A stretch of DNA of 64,000 nt, taken from Psychrobacter sp. 28M-43 (GTDB lineage: Bacteria; Pseudomonadota; Gammaproteobacteria; Pseudomonadales; Moraxellaceae). Of this stretch, positions 29,858-39,412 are shown one piece after another (the first letter of the stretch is position 1; each line of letters begins with the position of its first letter). The position numbers and the translations under genes were made by a program. The stretch spans positions 744,001-808,000 of the forward strand of contig NZ_CP061739.1 in assembly GCF_014770435.1 (NCBI RefSeq). The letters run 5' to 3'. The notes under the pieces were generated by a model. The model saw only the letters and a program-made list of their open reading frames with translations. It was not told where the DNA came from and ran no database searches.

Positions 29858-30961
29858 TTACAGATTGGCTGCTGCATTGGCGACGGCTTGTCTACGCTCT
29901 TGTTCTTTAATACGTTCAAACTTACGTTTTTCTTCTAAAGCTATTTGCTCTTCATCAAATACGTCATAGGCTTCAACAATTTGCTGTACCAATTGATGTC
30001 GTACGACGTCTTTTGAATCAAACTTTGTGATATGAATCTCTTCGATATCTTTTAGAATATCCATTGCTTGGGCCAAGCCTGATTTGTGACCACGTGGCAA
30101 ATCGACCTGAGTAATGTCACCAGTGATGACGGCACGTGAGCCAAAGCCCAAACGGGTCAAAAACATTTTCATCTGTTCAGGCGTGGTGTTCTGCGCTTCA
30201 TCTAGAATGACAAACGAGTTATTCAAAGTACGACCACGCATATAGGCAAGCGGTGCTACTTCGATAATCTGACGCTCAATCATTTTACCGACTTTTTCAA
30301 AGCCTATCATCTCATAGAGTGCGTCATATAGCGGGCGTAAGTACGGATCGATTTTTTGGGTCAAATCACCTGGCAAGAAGCCTAGCTTTTCGCCAGCTTC
30401 TACCGCTGGACGCACTAGCAAAATACGCTCAATCTCATTACGCTCAAGCATATCGACGGCACAGGCCACCGCTAGATACGTTTTACCTGTACCAGCTGGC
30501 CCAATACCAAACGATACGTCAGAGCTCAGGACGTTTTTAACATAGCGTTGTTGGTTGCCACCACGCGGAACGATGCGGCCTTTACGTGTACGTAAGCTGA
30601 TGGGCGTAAACTCGCTAGCCTCATCCAAGTCTTCATCATATTCCATATCATCGTGATCTTGTTCGTCTTCTTCGATGTCTTCATCACGAGAGAGGCTAGA
30701 TTGGATGATGAGATGCAGCTCTTCAGCACTGATGTCTTTGGTGTTCTGTGCTTCATCTACCATTTTGTAGATAATACGTTCACCGCGTTCGACATTGGTC
30801 ACATCGCCACTCAGGCAAAAATCGCCTTGGCGTTGCATGATTTTAATATCGAGGCGTTCTTGGATATATTTCATGTGATTGTTGTATTCACCAAGCACGG
30901 TTTTTAGCTGTGCTGGGGTCAATGATTCAAACTTTATACGGCGGCTCATGGAATCAGTCAA
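29858..30961 (-). CDS. ybeZ: PhoH-like ATPase (YbeZ)
   Basis: A P-loop ATPase of the PhoH family, associated with RNA metabolism together with YbeY. The Walker A GPAGTGKTYLA is near residue 155 and the Walker B VILDEAQN follows near 250, with TRLGFGSRAVITGD beyond. The N-terminal 100 residues form the KH-like region typical of the long form. An acidic segment (DEDIEEDEQDHDD) precedes the ATPase. The TTG at 30961 is preferred to the ATG four codons on because AAGGA stands eight bases before the TTG. Confidence 0.93.
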   Translation of the reverse strand: MTDSMSRRIKFESLTPAQLKTVLGEYNNHMKYIQERLDIKIMQRQGDFCLSGDVTNVERGERIIYKMVDEAQNTKDISAEELHLIIQSSLSRDEDIEEDEQDHDDMEYDEDLDEASEFTPISLRTRKGRIVPRGGNQQRYVKNVLSSDVSFGIGPAGTGKTYLAVACAVDMLERNEIERILLVRPAVEAGEKLGFLPGDLTQKIDPYLRPLYDALYEMIGFEKVGKMIERQIIEVAPLAYMRGRTLNNSFVILDEAQNTTPEQMKMFLTRLGFGSRAVITGDITQVDLPRGHKSGLAQAMDILKDIEEIHITKFDSKDVVRHQLVQQIVEAYDVFDEEQIALEEKRKFERIKEQERRQAVANAAANL

Positions 30962-31421
30962 GCGATTATCCTTTTATTGTGTACCCGACGCTATGATTTG
31001 GTTTTAATTGCGTGGCGGGTTGCAGAGATAAAATAGTTAGTGGCGTTACAGTGTTTAAGTGATACAAAGATTGTAGATGATAAAAATGACGGCGATATTA
31101 TTGTTGTTTTTGTGGAAGGTAATAAATGAAAGTAATGAAAAGTCTTGCCTTCATTATGGTAGAGAATTTTTAAATTTCAAGCCATACATCAGATAGATAG
31201 CGCTGTTTTTGTATGCGGATTGCAACTGCTACAGCGATTTTCTATAGATTGATTCGATATTGCTATCAGTTCTATATAGTTCATCGCTACCTATCGTATG
31301 ATAGCGCTTTAATAAGATTAAGATTTTTGAGTTTTATAAATATAAACCTCGTTTATGATGAGAGTAAAGAAACGATTTGTCTACGGTTAAGACCACGGCA
31401 GAATAGACAATTTGTGGTAAT

Positions 31422-31454
31422 CTATGGGCGATACCATAGGTTGCTGCAACCTAT
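31422..31454. promoter_or_regulatory. Overlapping palindromes upstream of ubiH
   Basis: CTATGG-gcgata-CCATAG (31422-31439) overlaps a perfect 19-bp palindrome ATAGGTTGC-T-GCAACCTAT (31436-31454). They share ATAG, so the two hairpins exclude one another. They lie 107-140 bp before ubiH in a 600-bp gap (30962-31561) that otherwise shows no gene. They may be an operator or a leader switch; no partner is identified. Confidence 0.6.
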
Positions 31455-31561
31455 CTAACCACGACAGTAACGTGATAAAAATTATAAAATAAAGTCAGTG
31501 ACGAGCAGTTGTCTATCATAAATAAACTGCTTGTCCAAAAAATTATAATAGGAAAATAACG

Positions 31562-32890
31562 ATGCAAGATACTGATTCACATTTATCCAATGCTGACAGC
31601 ATACCTAAAAAGTTCGACAGCATCTCTAAAAAGAAAGAAGCGATAACTGACCAGCAAGTGCTTATCGTGGGTGGTGGTCATGTCGGTTTGTCCTTTGCAT
31701 TGCTATTGGCCCATCACGGTATTGCGAGTACCTTACTAGAAAAAAACAGCTATCCAACCATCAGTCCAACAGATGACAGTACTCGCAGTCATTATTTAGA
31801 CAGTCGCAATACGGCGTTATCGCGGCGCACGGTACAGATATATCAAGAGATTGGACTGTGGGATGAATTACAGAGTCATGCCTGCCGTATCGACACCGTA
31901 CAGATTAGTGAGCAAGGCAGTTTTGGGCGCGCGCAGCTGAATAAAGCAGAGGAAAAGGTTGAGTCGTTTGGGCAAGTCATCGAAAACGCTTGGCTGGGTC
32001 GTAAGCTTTTATTAGCCGCACAGCAAGAGCCATTAATTACCTTGATAGATAATGCCAATGTGACAACTGTCCAGCAGCATACCGATAGTGTGACACTTAG
32101 CTTTAATTACAACGATGAAGCCGAAAACGAGCAACAGCTGCAAGCTAGCGTATTAGTTGCTTGTGATGGGCGCGACTCTACAGTACGCCAACTGCTAGAT
32201 ATCAGTACAACGACGTATGACTATCAGCAAACTGCCATCGTCGGAGTAGTAGAGACAGATACGCCACACGAGCATGCAGCGATTGAGCGTTTTAGTCCAG
32301 CTGGCCCACTTGCCGTGCTCCCACTGACCGATCCAGAAGGCGATGGCAATGATGAGTATCAACAAGGTTACAGGCGCTCTGTGGTGTGGGTATGCCCAAC
32401 GGGTGAAGAAACCAGGTATTTAGAAGACGACGCCCATTTCTTGCAGACGCTCCAGCAAGCCTTCGGTCAACGTGCTGGCAAGTTTACCACTGCTGGTCGT
32501 CGCGGCGCCTATCCATTGAGCCGCGTACTAGCGGATAAGCAGGTAAAAGGGCGCTGCGTCATTATGGGCAATGCCGCTCATACTTTGCACCCTGTCGCTG
32601 GTCAAGGCTTTAATCTCTGCATGCGAGATGCTCATGTATTGGCACAAATGCTGAATGCACAAGTGCTCAAAGGCGCAGATATCGGTGATGCACAGCTATT
32701 AAAGCGTTATGAGAAAGCACGTCAAACCGATCAGAAGCGAGTTATTCGTTTTTGTGATGCGGTAGTACATGGCTTCACGCATCCTAACCCAGCGATTAAG
32801 CTAGCGCGAAATATGGCGTTGTTAGCCTTTGATAAATTGCCAAATATCAAGCCACTAGTTGCAACCTATGCGATGGGTCTAAAGTCATAG
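31562..32890 (+). CDS. ubiH: UbiH-type FAD hydroxylase (ubiquinone biosynthesis)
   Basis: Flavin monooxygenase that hydroxylates the aromatic ring during ubiquinone synthesis. The 442 residues show the dinucleotide motif VGGGHVGLS (near 37), the DGRDSTVRQLL segment (near 200), and the second FAD motif GNAAHTLHPVAGQGFNLCMRD (near 340), whose GNAA...GQGFNL form fits UbiH. A polar 30-residue N-terminal extension precedes the FAD fold. AGGA stands eight bases before the ATG. A second family member follows, like ubiH-ubiI in E. coli. Confidence 0.85.
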   Translation: MQDTDSHLSNADSIPKKFDSISKKKEAITDQQVLIVGGGHVGLSFALLLAHHGIASTLLEKNSYPTISPTDDSTRSHYLDSRNTALSRRTVQIYQEIGLWDELQSHACRIDTVQISEQGSFGRAQLNKAEEKVESFGQVIENAWLGRKLLLAAQQEPLITLIDNANVTTVQQHTDSVTLSFNYNDEAENEQQLQASVLVACDGRDSTVRQLLDISTTTYDYQQTAIVGVVETDTPHEHAAIERFSPAGPLAVLPLTDPEGDGNDEYQQGYRRSVVWVCPTGEETRYLEDDAHFLQTLQQAFGQRAGKFTTAGRRGAYPLSRVLADKQVKGRCVIMGNAAHTLHPVAGQGFNLCMRDAHVLAQMLNAQVLKGADIGDAQLLKRYEKARQTDQKRVIRFCDAVVHGFTHPNPAIKLARNMALLAFDKLPNIKPLVATYAMGLKS

Positions 32891-33056
32891 TGCTATAGCT
32901 AATCCTCTTTAAAAGAGCGACAGCGTTAACCTCGCTTGAAGTATTGCCTATACATCTGCACTCGGTTGCCTCGTCTCTCTTTTAAACTGAATCAACTAAC
33001 TGTAATTAAGATTGATAATAAGCATTCTAATATTGAGCAATATTGAGAGACACCTT

Positions 33057-34340
33057 ATGAAAGACAACCATACGTTGATTATCGGTAGCGGTATCGTTGG
33101 GGCGACGCTTGCTCTAAAGCTGGCACAAGCAAAAATGCCGGTGACGTTGATTGATGCCCGTCCTGCACGTGATGAATCAGCTTGGCAACATGTACTTAGC
33201 AAACGTGATGCACGTGTCTATGCACTCAGTATGGCTAGTATTAATTTACTTGAAGACATTGGCGCGTGGCAAAAGATTGCTAGCTCTGAGCGTAAGGCTG
33301 ATTACTCGCAAATGCAGGTATGGCAGCTCAATGGTATGGGTGAGTTGTTATTTGGCGAAAGTGAAGACAGCGGCGCCGAGGATAATAGTAGTGAAACTCA
33401 TGAGCCTACATTATTAGGTAGTATGGTTGAGCCTGCTGTCATTGAGCACGCATTATGGCAACGCTTGCAAGAAGCTGATGTCAGTGAGTATCTGACTCTT
33501 ATCGCTGGTCATAAAGTTGTCAATATGGATTGGCTAGGGGCGCAGCAAGGCTACCGTGTAACTCTAGACAATGGCGAAGCGATTGATACACGTCTATTAG
33601 TTGGCGCTGATGGGCGCGGTTCATTTGTTCGTCAGCAAGCAGGGATTGGCGTAGATACGTTAGATTATAATCAAACAGCAATCTGCTGTGCGATTCAGAC
33701 TGAGAGACCGCATCAGGCAACGGCACGCCAAGCCATGCTACCAACGGGTACACTGGCACTATTGCCATTAGCAGATATAACTGATGCTGATAAGACAAAT
33801 CCGCAGCATTGGCAGTCGATCGTATGGACATTGCCGCGCAATCAGGCATTGGCGTTGATAGAGGAAGAAGATCGTTTTATCGCTGATAAGTTAGCAGCTG
33901 CTAGCAATTACGAGCTGGGTGCGATTAATCAGATTGAGTCTATCGCTAGTTTTCCATTAGCGGCACAGCAAGCAAGCAGCTATGTGGCGGATAACTTGGT
34001 GCTGATCGGTGACGCTGCTCATGGCGTACATCCGCTGGCAGGTCAAGGACTGAACCTCGGTATGCTGGACGTGCAAGTATTATGTGAGCAGCTAAAGCAT
34101 GACTTTACCCGTAGTGGCGGTACGCTGTGGGGCAGCAATCAAACGCTACGTCATTATGAGCGTTCGCGCCGTCCGCATAATAGCCTAATGATGCATAGCT
34201 TTTCTGCGCTTAACTGGTTATTTGCAGGGTCGCTTGCACAAATGCGTCCTGTGCAGCAGATACGTAATGAAGGCATGTACCGAGTCAGTAAAATAAAACC
34301 ATTGATGCGCTTGTTTGCTAAGCAGGCGAGTGGGGTGTAG
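33057..34340 (+). CDS. UbiI/UbiF/VisC-type FAD hydroxylase
   Basis: Second FAD-dependent ring hydroxylase of the UbiH/COQ6 family, 427 residues. Motifs: IGSGIVGATLALKLA at the N-terminus, GADGRGSFVRQQ, and GDAAHGVHPLAGQGLNLGMLD. The GDAA form separates it from the UbiH-type neighbour and favours UbiI or UbiF. The frame extends upstream to a TTG at 33012, but this ATG has GAGAGA about seven bases before it and starts just ahead of the FAD motif. It lies 166 bp after ubiH; that gap contains a CTCTTTAAAAGAG palindrome. Its stop is only four bases from the convergent lysO stop. Confidence 0.85.
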   Translation: MKDNHTLIIGSGIVGATLALKLAQAKMPVTLIDARPARDESAWQHVLSKRDARVYALSMASINLLEDIGAWQKIASSERKADYSQMQVWQLNGMGELLFGESEDSGAEDNSSETHEPTLLGSMVEPAVIEHALWQRLQEADVSEYLTLIAGHKVVNMDWLGAQQGYRVTLDNGEAIDTRLLVGADGRGSFVRQQAGIGVDTLDYNQTAICCAIQTERPHQATARQAMLPTGTLALLPLADITDADKTNPQHWQSIVWTLPRNQALALIEEEDRFIADKLAAASNYELGAINQIESIASFPLAAQQASSYVADNLVLIGDAAHGVHPLAGQGLNLGMLDVQVLCEQLKHDFTRSGGTLWGSNQTLRHYERSRRPHNSLMMHSFSALNWLFAGSLAQMRPVQQIRNEGMYRVSKIKPLMRLFAKQASGV

Positions 34341-34344
34341 GAAA

Positions 34345-35256
34345 CTACCCCAACGCCGAAAAGAACACCATCAGCACTGGCGAGACAATATTGATCAAAA
34401 AGCCAAAGCTAATCGCTAGTGGCACGACTTTTAGGCCACCTGACTGCTGAATGATAGGCAAGGTAAAGTCTAAGCTGGTCGCGCCGCCAAGCCCAACCGC
34501 AGCGGAGGGGTATTTGCGCATAAATACTGGAATAAAGATTAACGCAAAGAACTCACGTACTAAGTCGTTAAACAACGCAACACTGCCCCAAACCGCGCCA
34601 TAAGCATCGGTCATGACAATCGCTGATAGCGAGTACCAACCAAACCCTGATGATAGTGCTAAGCCTTTCGTCCATGACACATCAGTAAATAGTAGCGCAA
34701 AGATAAGCCCACCCACCAATACCGCTAGCGTAAAGATGGCACTCATTTCTACGCCGCGTTTATTCAGTAATACTTCTTTTAAGGTGATGCCCGAGCCTTT
34801 TAAGCCTATACCAACCAGTAAAATTAAAATCATCAGCATGACGGTCATAGAGTTTTCAGGCGGCATATAATCAGCAGGCAAAAAATAGCCAATCACCATC
34901 CCAATCACCACACAAACCACTTGCGCTAAGCTACCGCGAATGCTCACTCGATGCTCTTTAGATTTTACACTTGGTTTTTTGGCATGCCACGGACGCAGAT
35001 GGTCAAACAGCATAAGCGCAAACAATCCCGTGCCAATTGTCAGTATTGATAATATAGTGACATACAGTGCGATTTCACCCAGCTGATTGCCTAGACCTTC
35101 TACCTGAGACAGCTCAATACCGATCAACGCTAGGATAATAAATACCAAGTATGATAGACCTTTGTCGGCCACTTTTGTCATAGTAGGGTTAGACGGAATG
35201 GCAAAGCCAATAAACATTGGCATTAATACCAGAACAAGGGTGACTAGGCTTTGCAT
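34345..35256 (-). CDS. lysO: Lysine exporter LysO family protein
   Basis: Inner-membrane exporter of L-lysine (formerly YbjE/DUF340). The 303 residues contain about eight helices; the C-terminal half carries the family signature SGFGWYSLSAIVMTDAYG, then NDLVREFFALIFIPV and GGATSLDFTLPII. A short basic cytoplasmic loop (KKPSVKSKEHR) divides the two halves. No leader peptide or lysine riboswitch was recognised upstream. The gene is convergent with the second Ubi hydroxylase. Confidence 0.88.
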   Translation of the reverse strand: MQSLVTLVLVLMPMFIGFAIPSNPTMTKVADKGLSYLVFIILALIGIELSQVEGLGNQLGEIALYVTILSILTIGTGLFALMLFDHLRPWHAKKPSVKSKEHRVSIRGSLAQVVCVVIGMVIGYFLPADYMPPENSMTVMLMILILLVGIGLKGSGITLKEVLLNKRGVEMSAIFTLAVLVGGLIFALLFTDVSWTKGLALSSGFGWYSLSAIVMTDAYGAVWGSVALFNDLVREFFALIFIPVFMRKYPSAAVGLGGATSLDFTLPIIQQSGGLKVVPLAISFGFLINIVSPVLMVFFSALG

Positions 35257-35521
35257 GATGGCGGGCTCGCAGCATTTTTAATAAGGCGTTTTTAAGAAGC
35301 TGAAGATTGTACCATACAAGGTTAGCAATACTGATATGAGCCATTGAGATTCATTGCAAATCATTGGTCGTTGTGGACTAAAATGGAAAAAACTGGACGC
35401 TTATAATGATGTTAATAAATATCTTTTTCAAAATATTTGAACGTTTTTGAGCGCTTTGTAATTCTTTACCTTACAAACTTTTGTTGCTACATTAAAGTAC
35501 TGAAAATATTTGGCTAGACTC

Positions 35522-38215
35522 ATGTCGCTATATCAGCTCAAAACTCAGTTTCAAAATCAACTACGTCCGATAAGCAATACGCTGGTTGAGCAAAACATTA
35601 CCGCTAACCAAGTGACGGTATCCGCTGCTTTATTAAGTGTCGGTACTGCCTATATCATTGCCAAGTCAGCAGCTGAACAGCAGCGGCTGTGGCTTTTATT
35701 ACCTTCATCATTGTTTGTACGTATGGCACTCAATGCCATCGATGGCATGATGGCGCGTGAGCATGGACAGACATCAAGGCTCGGAGCCGTGTTAAACGAG
35801 GTAGGTGATATGGTTGCCGATACGGCGCTATTGGCGAGCCTGACCCCTCATATCAATGATAAAGAACAGCAAACGTTAATAGCCAACTTGCCAACGAATA
35901 TATCAACTTCTCAGCATCATATTACTGCTCTCATCGCCCTTAGTATAGGCACCGAGCTGTTGGGCGTTACTAGTAATACCATGTTAGGTGTTCGTGCTAA
36001 TCAAGGGCCTTTGGGCAAAAGCGATCGTGCCTTCTTATTAGGTATGCTTGGTGCGTTTATGGGCATTAGAGCCAAAGCGCCAGTAAGTACTAAAACGCAG
36101 GTGGCTTTACCTGCTATCAAAATGGGTCAATTATTTATACTAACAGAGATAATGCTATTAAAGACTTGTCTTAATCGACTACGTTATATGACAGAGTTAT
36201 ACTTAATGCGTAACCCACCTGAGCTGCGATCCGTATTAGGTGAGACAACAAACAACTCACTATCTCTTACTATTGTTTTGCCAAATACTTCTACTGATAA
36301 CGCTCGCCCATTGGAGTTCAAAGAAATGCCAACCACAACCGTTGATAGTCAAAAATTCGAAGAACAGGCCAGTGTTGGTTTTGACTTGCCTGCATCTAAA
36401 ATCATCAATGGTGAAAGCTGTTATAACGCTTATGACGGCACGGCTATTTATTATCGCTATTGGCTAACGATGCCTTTAGAAGGCATGAAAAAATCAGCTA
36501 TCAAGCAAGCCAACCAACCGTTGCGCCAAGTTATCTTATTACACCGAGGACATGAGCATTCAGGACGATTGGCAGAGCTAGGAGAGCAGTTTGCAAAAGC
36601 TGGCTATCAAGTGTTTGCTTGGGATGCGCGCGGTAATGGGCGTTCAGGGGGTATCAAAGATCATGCTGAGAGCGTTACCGAGCTTGAGCGAGATTTAGAA
36701 GGTTTTGTACAACTGGTGATTGGGCAAACAGGCATTGCTATCGAGGATACATTGATTGTCGCCAGTAGTATCGGCGCGGTATTGGCAGCAGCATGGGTAC
36801 ACGATTATGCGCCTAATATTCGCGGCATGATACTTGGCACGCCTGCGCTCAGTATTCGTCTGTATCTGCCCTTTGCTATACCATCGCTAAAGGTGGCACG
36901 TACGCTAGGTCTGATGTCACGTGTCAGCAGCTACGTTAAAGCACAAGTACTGACCCATGATAAAGACGCGCAGCAAGCTTACAATGCTGATCCGTTAATC
37001 TCAAACAGTATCTCGACTGATTTACTCATTGATACGCATGCGACGGGTCAGCGCTTGCTCGACGATGCAGGGGCTATCACTGTACCGACGTTCGTCTTAT
37101 GTGCGGGCAAGGATTATGTGGTCGATAAGCAGGCTGAGCGCACGTTTTATGAAGCGATTAACACACCGATCAAACGCTGGCAGTTGTATCCAGACAGCTA
37201 TCATGCAATCTTTCATGAGACCAATAAAGCCGATGTATTCGCGGACTGTATTGAGTTTGCCGAGCAGGTATTTAGCACACAAGTACAAGCGCTTGATTTG
37301 AGTACGGCTCACTTAAACAGTGCCAGTAAAGATAAAGTAGATCGTTTGGCGATTAAACCATTCAATCCAAACTTTGCAATTACTCGTTTTGCGATGCAGA
37401 AGTTTGGTCATGTCAGCGATGCGATTGCCACAGGGCTTGAGCATGGATTTGATTCAGGTCATTCGCTAGATCATGTCTATTACAACAAGCCTAGCGGTCA
37501 GAATAAGTTTGGACAGGCAGTCGATAAGTTTTACTTAAATAATATCGGCTGGCAAGGTATTCGCATTCGCCGTGAGCACATACTGGAGTTGGCACGCTTA
37601 GCACTTGCAGATATTGAAGATAAAAATCAAAGTAGTAATAAACCATACCGACCAAAACTGTTAGATATCGCTAGTGGACATGGTTTTTATGCATTTGATC
37701 TGCTGACAGAGTTTGCAGATTTGTATGCTGAGCTGCGTGATTATGAGATGCATAATATTCAAGCATTGCAAGCAAAGGCGGAGCGTTTGGCCATGAGCAA
37801 TCGAGTAATGACCAGTCAAAAGGACGCCTTTGATCCTGCCAGTTATATTGATGTACATACGAATGACACTAGCACCGATACTAAAAAATCAGATCTTGCT
37901 ATTGCTTCTGGGTTATTTGAACTGTTCTCTGATAATGCGCTACCAGCGACTGCATTGGCGGGTATTTATGACAGCCTAAAATTGGGCGGTTATTTGATTT
38001 ATACCAACCAACCTTGGCATCCTGAGCAAGAATTTATCAGTAAAACATTAAACAATCATCGTGGCAGTAGTTGGGTGATGCGTTGTCGTTCGCAAGCAGA
38101 AATGGATCAACTGGTTGAGCGGGCAGGCTTTAGGAAAATCACGATGCGTATCGATCGCTTTGGGATATTTACTGTTTCGTTAGCGATTAAAACCGTACCA
38201 GCTGATGATGAGTGA
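35522..38215 (+). CDS. Three-domain protein: CDP-alcohol phosphatidyltransferase-like, alpha/beta hydrolase, methyltransferase
   Basis: An 897-residue chain that appears to join E. coli YnbA- and YnbC-like parts. Residues 1-235 are membrane-associated and carry the CDP-alcohol transferase motif NAIDG...AR...G...N...D at 71-96, in which the first and third canonical Asp are Asn (N71, N92). Residues about 300-600 are an alpha/beta hydrolase: HRGHEHSGR, nucleophile elbow VASSIGA (S416), acid loop CAGKDYVVD and DSYHAIFHE. Residues about 610-897 are a SAM methyltransferase with LLDIASGHGFYAF near 714. The frame can start at a TTG four codons earlier; neither start has a good ribosome site. The patatin-like gene follows after three bases. 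Function is unknown; phospholipid head-group or acyl remodelling is an inference. Confidence 0.85.
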   Translation: MSLYQLKTQFQNQLRPISNTLVEQNITANQVTVSAALLSVGTAYIIAKSAAEQQRLWLLLPSSLFVRMALNAIDGMMAREHGQTSRLGAVLNEVGDMVADTALLASLTPHINDKEQQTLIANLPTNISTSQHHITALIALSIGTELLGVTSNTMLGVRANQGPLGKSDRAFLLGMLGAFMGIRAKAPVSTKTQVALPAIKMGQLFILTEIMLLKTCLNRLRYMTELYLMRNPPELRSVLGETTNNSLSLTIVLPNTSTDNARPLEFKEMPTTTVDSQKFEEQASVGFDLPASKIINGESCYNAYDGTAIYYRYWLTMPLEGMKKSAIKQANQPLRQVILLHRGHEHSGRLAELGEQFAKAGYQVFAWDARGNGRSGGIKDHAESVTELERDLEGFVQLVIGQTGIAIEDTLIVASSIGAVLAAAWVHDYAPNIRGMILGTPALSIRLYLPFAIPSLKVARTLGLMSRVSSYVKAQVLTHDKDAQQAYNADPLISNSISTDLLIDTHATGQRLLDDAGAITVPTFVLCAGKDYVVDKQAERTFYEAINTPIKRWQLYPDSYHAIFHETNKADVFADCIEFAEQVFSTQVQALDLSTAHLNSASKDKVDRLAIKPFNPNFAITRFAMQKFGHVSDAIATGLEHGFDSGHSLDHVYYNKPSGQNKFGQAVDKFYLNNIGWQGIRIRREHILELARLALADIEDKNQSSNKPYRPKLLDIASGHGFYAFDLLTEFADLYAELRDYEMHNIQALQAKAERLAMSNRVMTSQKDAFDPASYIDVHTNDTSTDTKKSDLAIASGLFELFSDNALPATALAGIYDSLKLGGYLIYTNQPWHPEQEFISKTLNNHRGSSWVMRCRSQAEMDQLVERAGFRKITMRIDRFGIFTVSLAIKTVPADDE

Positions 38216-38218
38216 TAG

Positions 38219-39412
38219 ATGAACAATGAGCAGGTTAAACCTTATGAGCGTGTTCAGCTGTTTTCAGGCGGCGGTTCACGTTTTGGTTATTATTTGGGCA
38301 GTTATGCAGCACTAGCAGCGCATGATTTGACGCCAGATATTATCGTTGGTACTTGCGGTGGGAGTTTGTCTGCTTACTTAGTACAACTTGCGCCTGACCC
38401 TAAAGATTTGCAAGCGTTGATGTGCAGCCGTGAGTTGTATCGCGTCATCACTGCCATCAGACATGTCGCGCCAGATGAAGCCAATAAACGTCTAAAACTG
38501 CGTTATATGACCCATGCACTTAAGCGTTGGCGGTTATCAAAGCAAAGGGATAATGGACAAGGACAACGTCAAGCAGACAGCTACGAGCGACTGTTAAATG
38601 AGTTACAGCAGTTAGCGATGTTTCGTATTGATAACGAACAGTACTGGCTAGATGAGCTGTCGCGGTTCGCTCCTAGTAATAATGGTAGCGCTGCTGATAA
38701 AGTAACACCAGAGATAGCTATCATTGCCAGTCGATTGTATCAAGCATCTGCTGATAGTTTGTATAATGAAAAAGTTGCACTACAAGAGTTGTTATTTGCG
38801 CCGCCGCGCTTAGCAAATTTGCCAAACCTTGTATCAGGTCTGGCTGACGAACAAATGACATCGCCTGCGCATACCTTCGCAAACGGACGCATACACCCTT
38901 CTGTAAAGGTACAGACGCAATGGGATTTTGCCCTAGTGATTCGCGCTTCTATGGCTGACATGTACTATCTACCGCCAACACATATCCCAGAGCTTGGCTG
39001 GTGTTTAGGAGGTGTGATTAATCTCACACCGATTGAGTTGGCCTGTCAGTTGGGTGACATCGTATTTGCAGAGACTAAGGCAGGTTATGACGCATGGCTG
39101 GCTGCTCCCGCGATTCAGCGTGTTTTTGGTTTTGATCCTAATAAGCGACTGGCAGCAGTACACGATTATCAACCAATCAGTGTGTCGGCACCCACTGAAA
39201 CCATTAATAAAAACCGTCAGCTACATTGGTTACCATTTGCAGATAACGAGCAGCAACTGAGAGGGAAAAATGTGCAAAAGCGTTTTAACCTAGAGCAAAT
39301 GACCGTCGAGCTAATACATAGCGATTATGACGGTTTTGTGCAGCAAATGCAGGCGCAATGGCAATATGGCTATCAGCGTACGGTCGACTATATACAGCAG
39401 CATAAATTATGA
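38219..39412 (+). CDS. Patatin-like protein with altered catalytic residues
   Basis: The 397-residue protein begins like a patatin phospholipase: oxyanion loop SGGGSRFG (residues 16-23), then a nucleophile elbow that reads GTCGG, with Cys46 where GxSxG has Ser. The usual catalytic DGG motif reads LGG (Leu263) in GWCLGGVINLTP. It may therefore be inactive, use a Cys nucleophile, or serve as a binding protein. It has no signal peptide. It starts three bases after the three-domain gene and overlaps the next gene by four bases, so the three genes form a tight operon. Confidence 0.82.
   Translation: MNNEQVKPYERVQLFSGGGSRFGYYLGSYAALAAHDLTPDIIVGTCGGSLSAYLVQLAPDPKDLQALMCSRELYRVITAIRHVAPDEANKRLKLRYMTHALKRWRLSKQRDNGQGQRQADSYERLLNELQQLAMFRIDNEQYWLDELSRFAPSNNGSAADKVTPEIAIIASRLYQASADSLYNEKVALQELLFAPPRLANLPNLVSGLADEQMTSPAHTFANGRIHPSVKVQTQWDFALVIRASMADMYYLPPTHIPELGWCLGGVINLTPIELACQLGDIVFAETKAGYDAWLAAPAIQRVFGFDPNKRLAAVHDYQPISVSAPTETINKNRQLHWLPFADNEQQLRGKNVQKRFNLEQMTVELIHSDYDGFVQQMQAQWQYGYQRTVDYIQQHKL

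Noticed and set aside
31213..31458. Possible small gene upstream of ubiH
   Set aside because: An 81-codon frame with skewed composition, no ribosome site, and overlap with the palindromic region; not protein-like.
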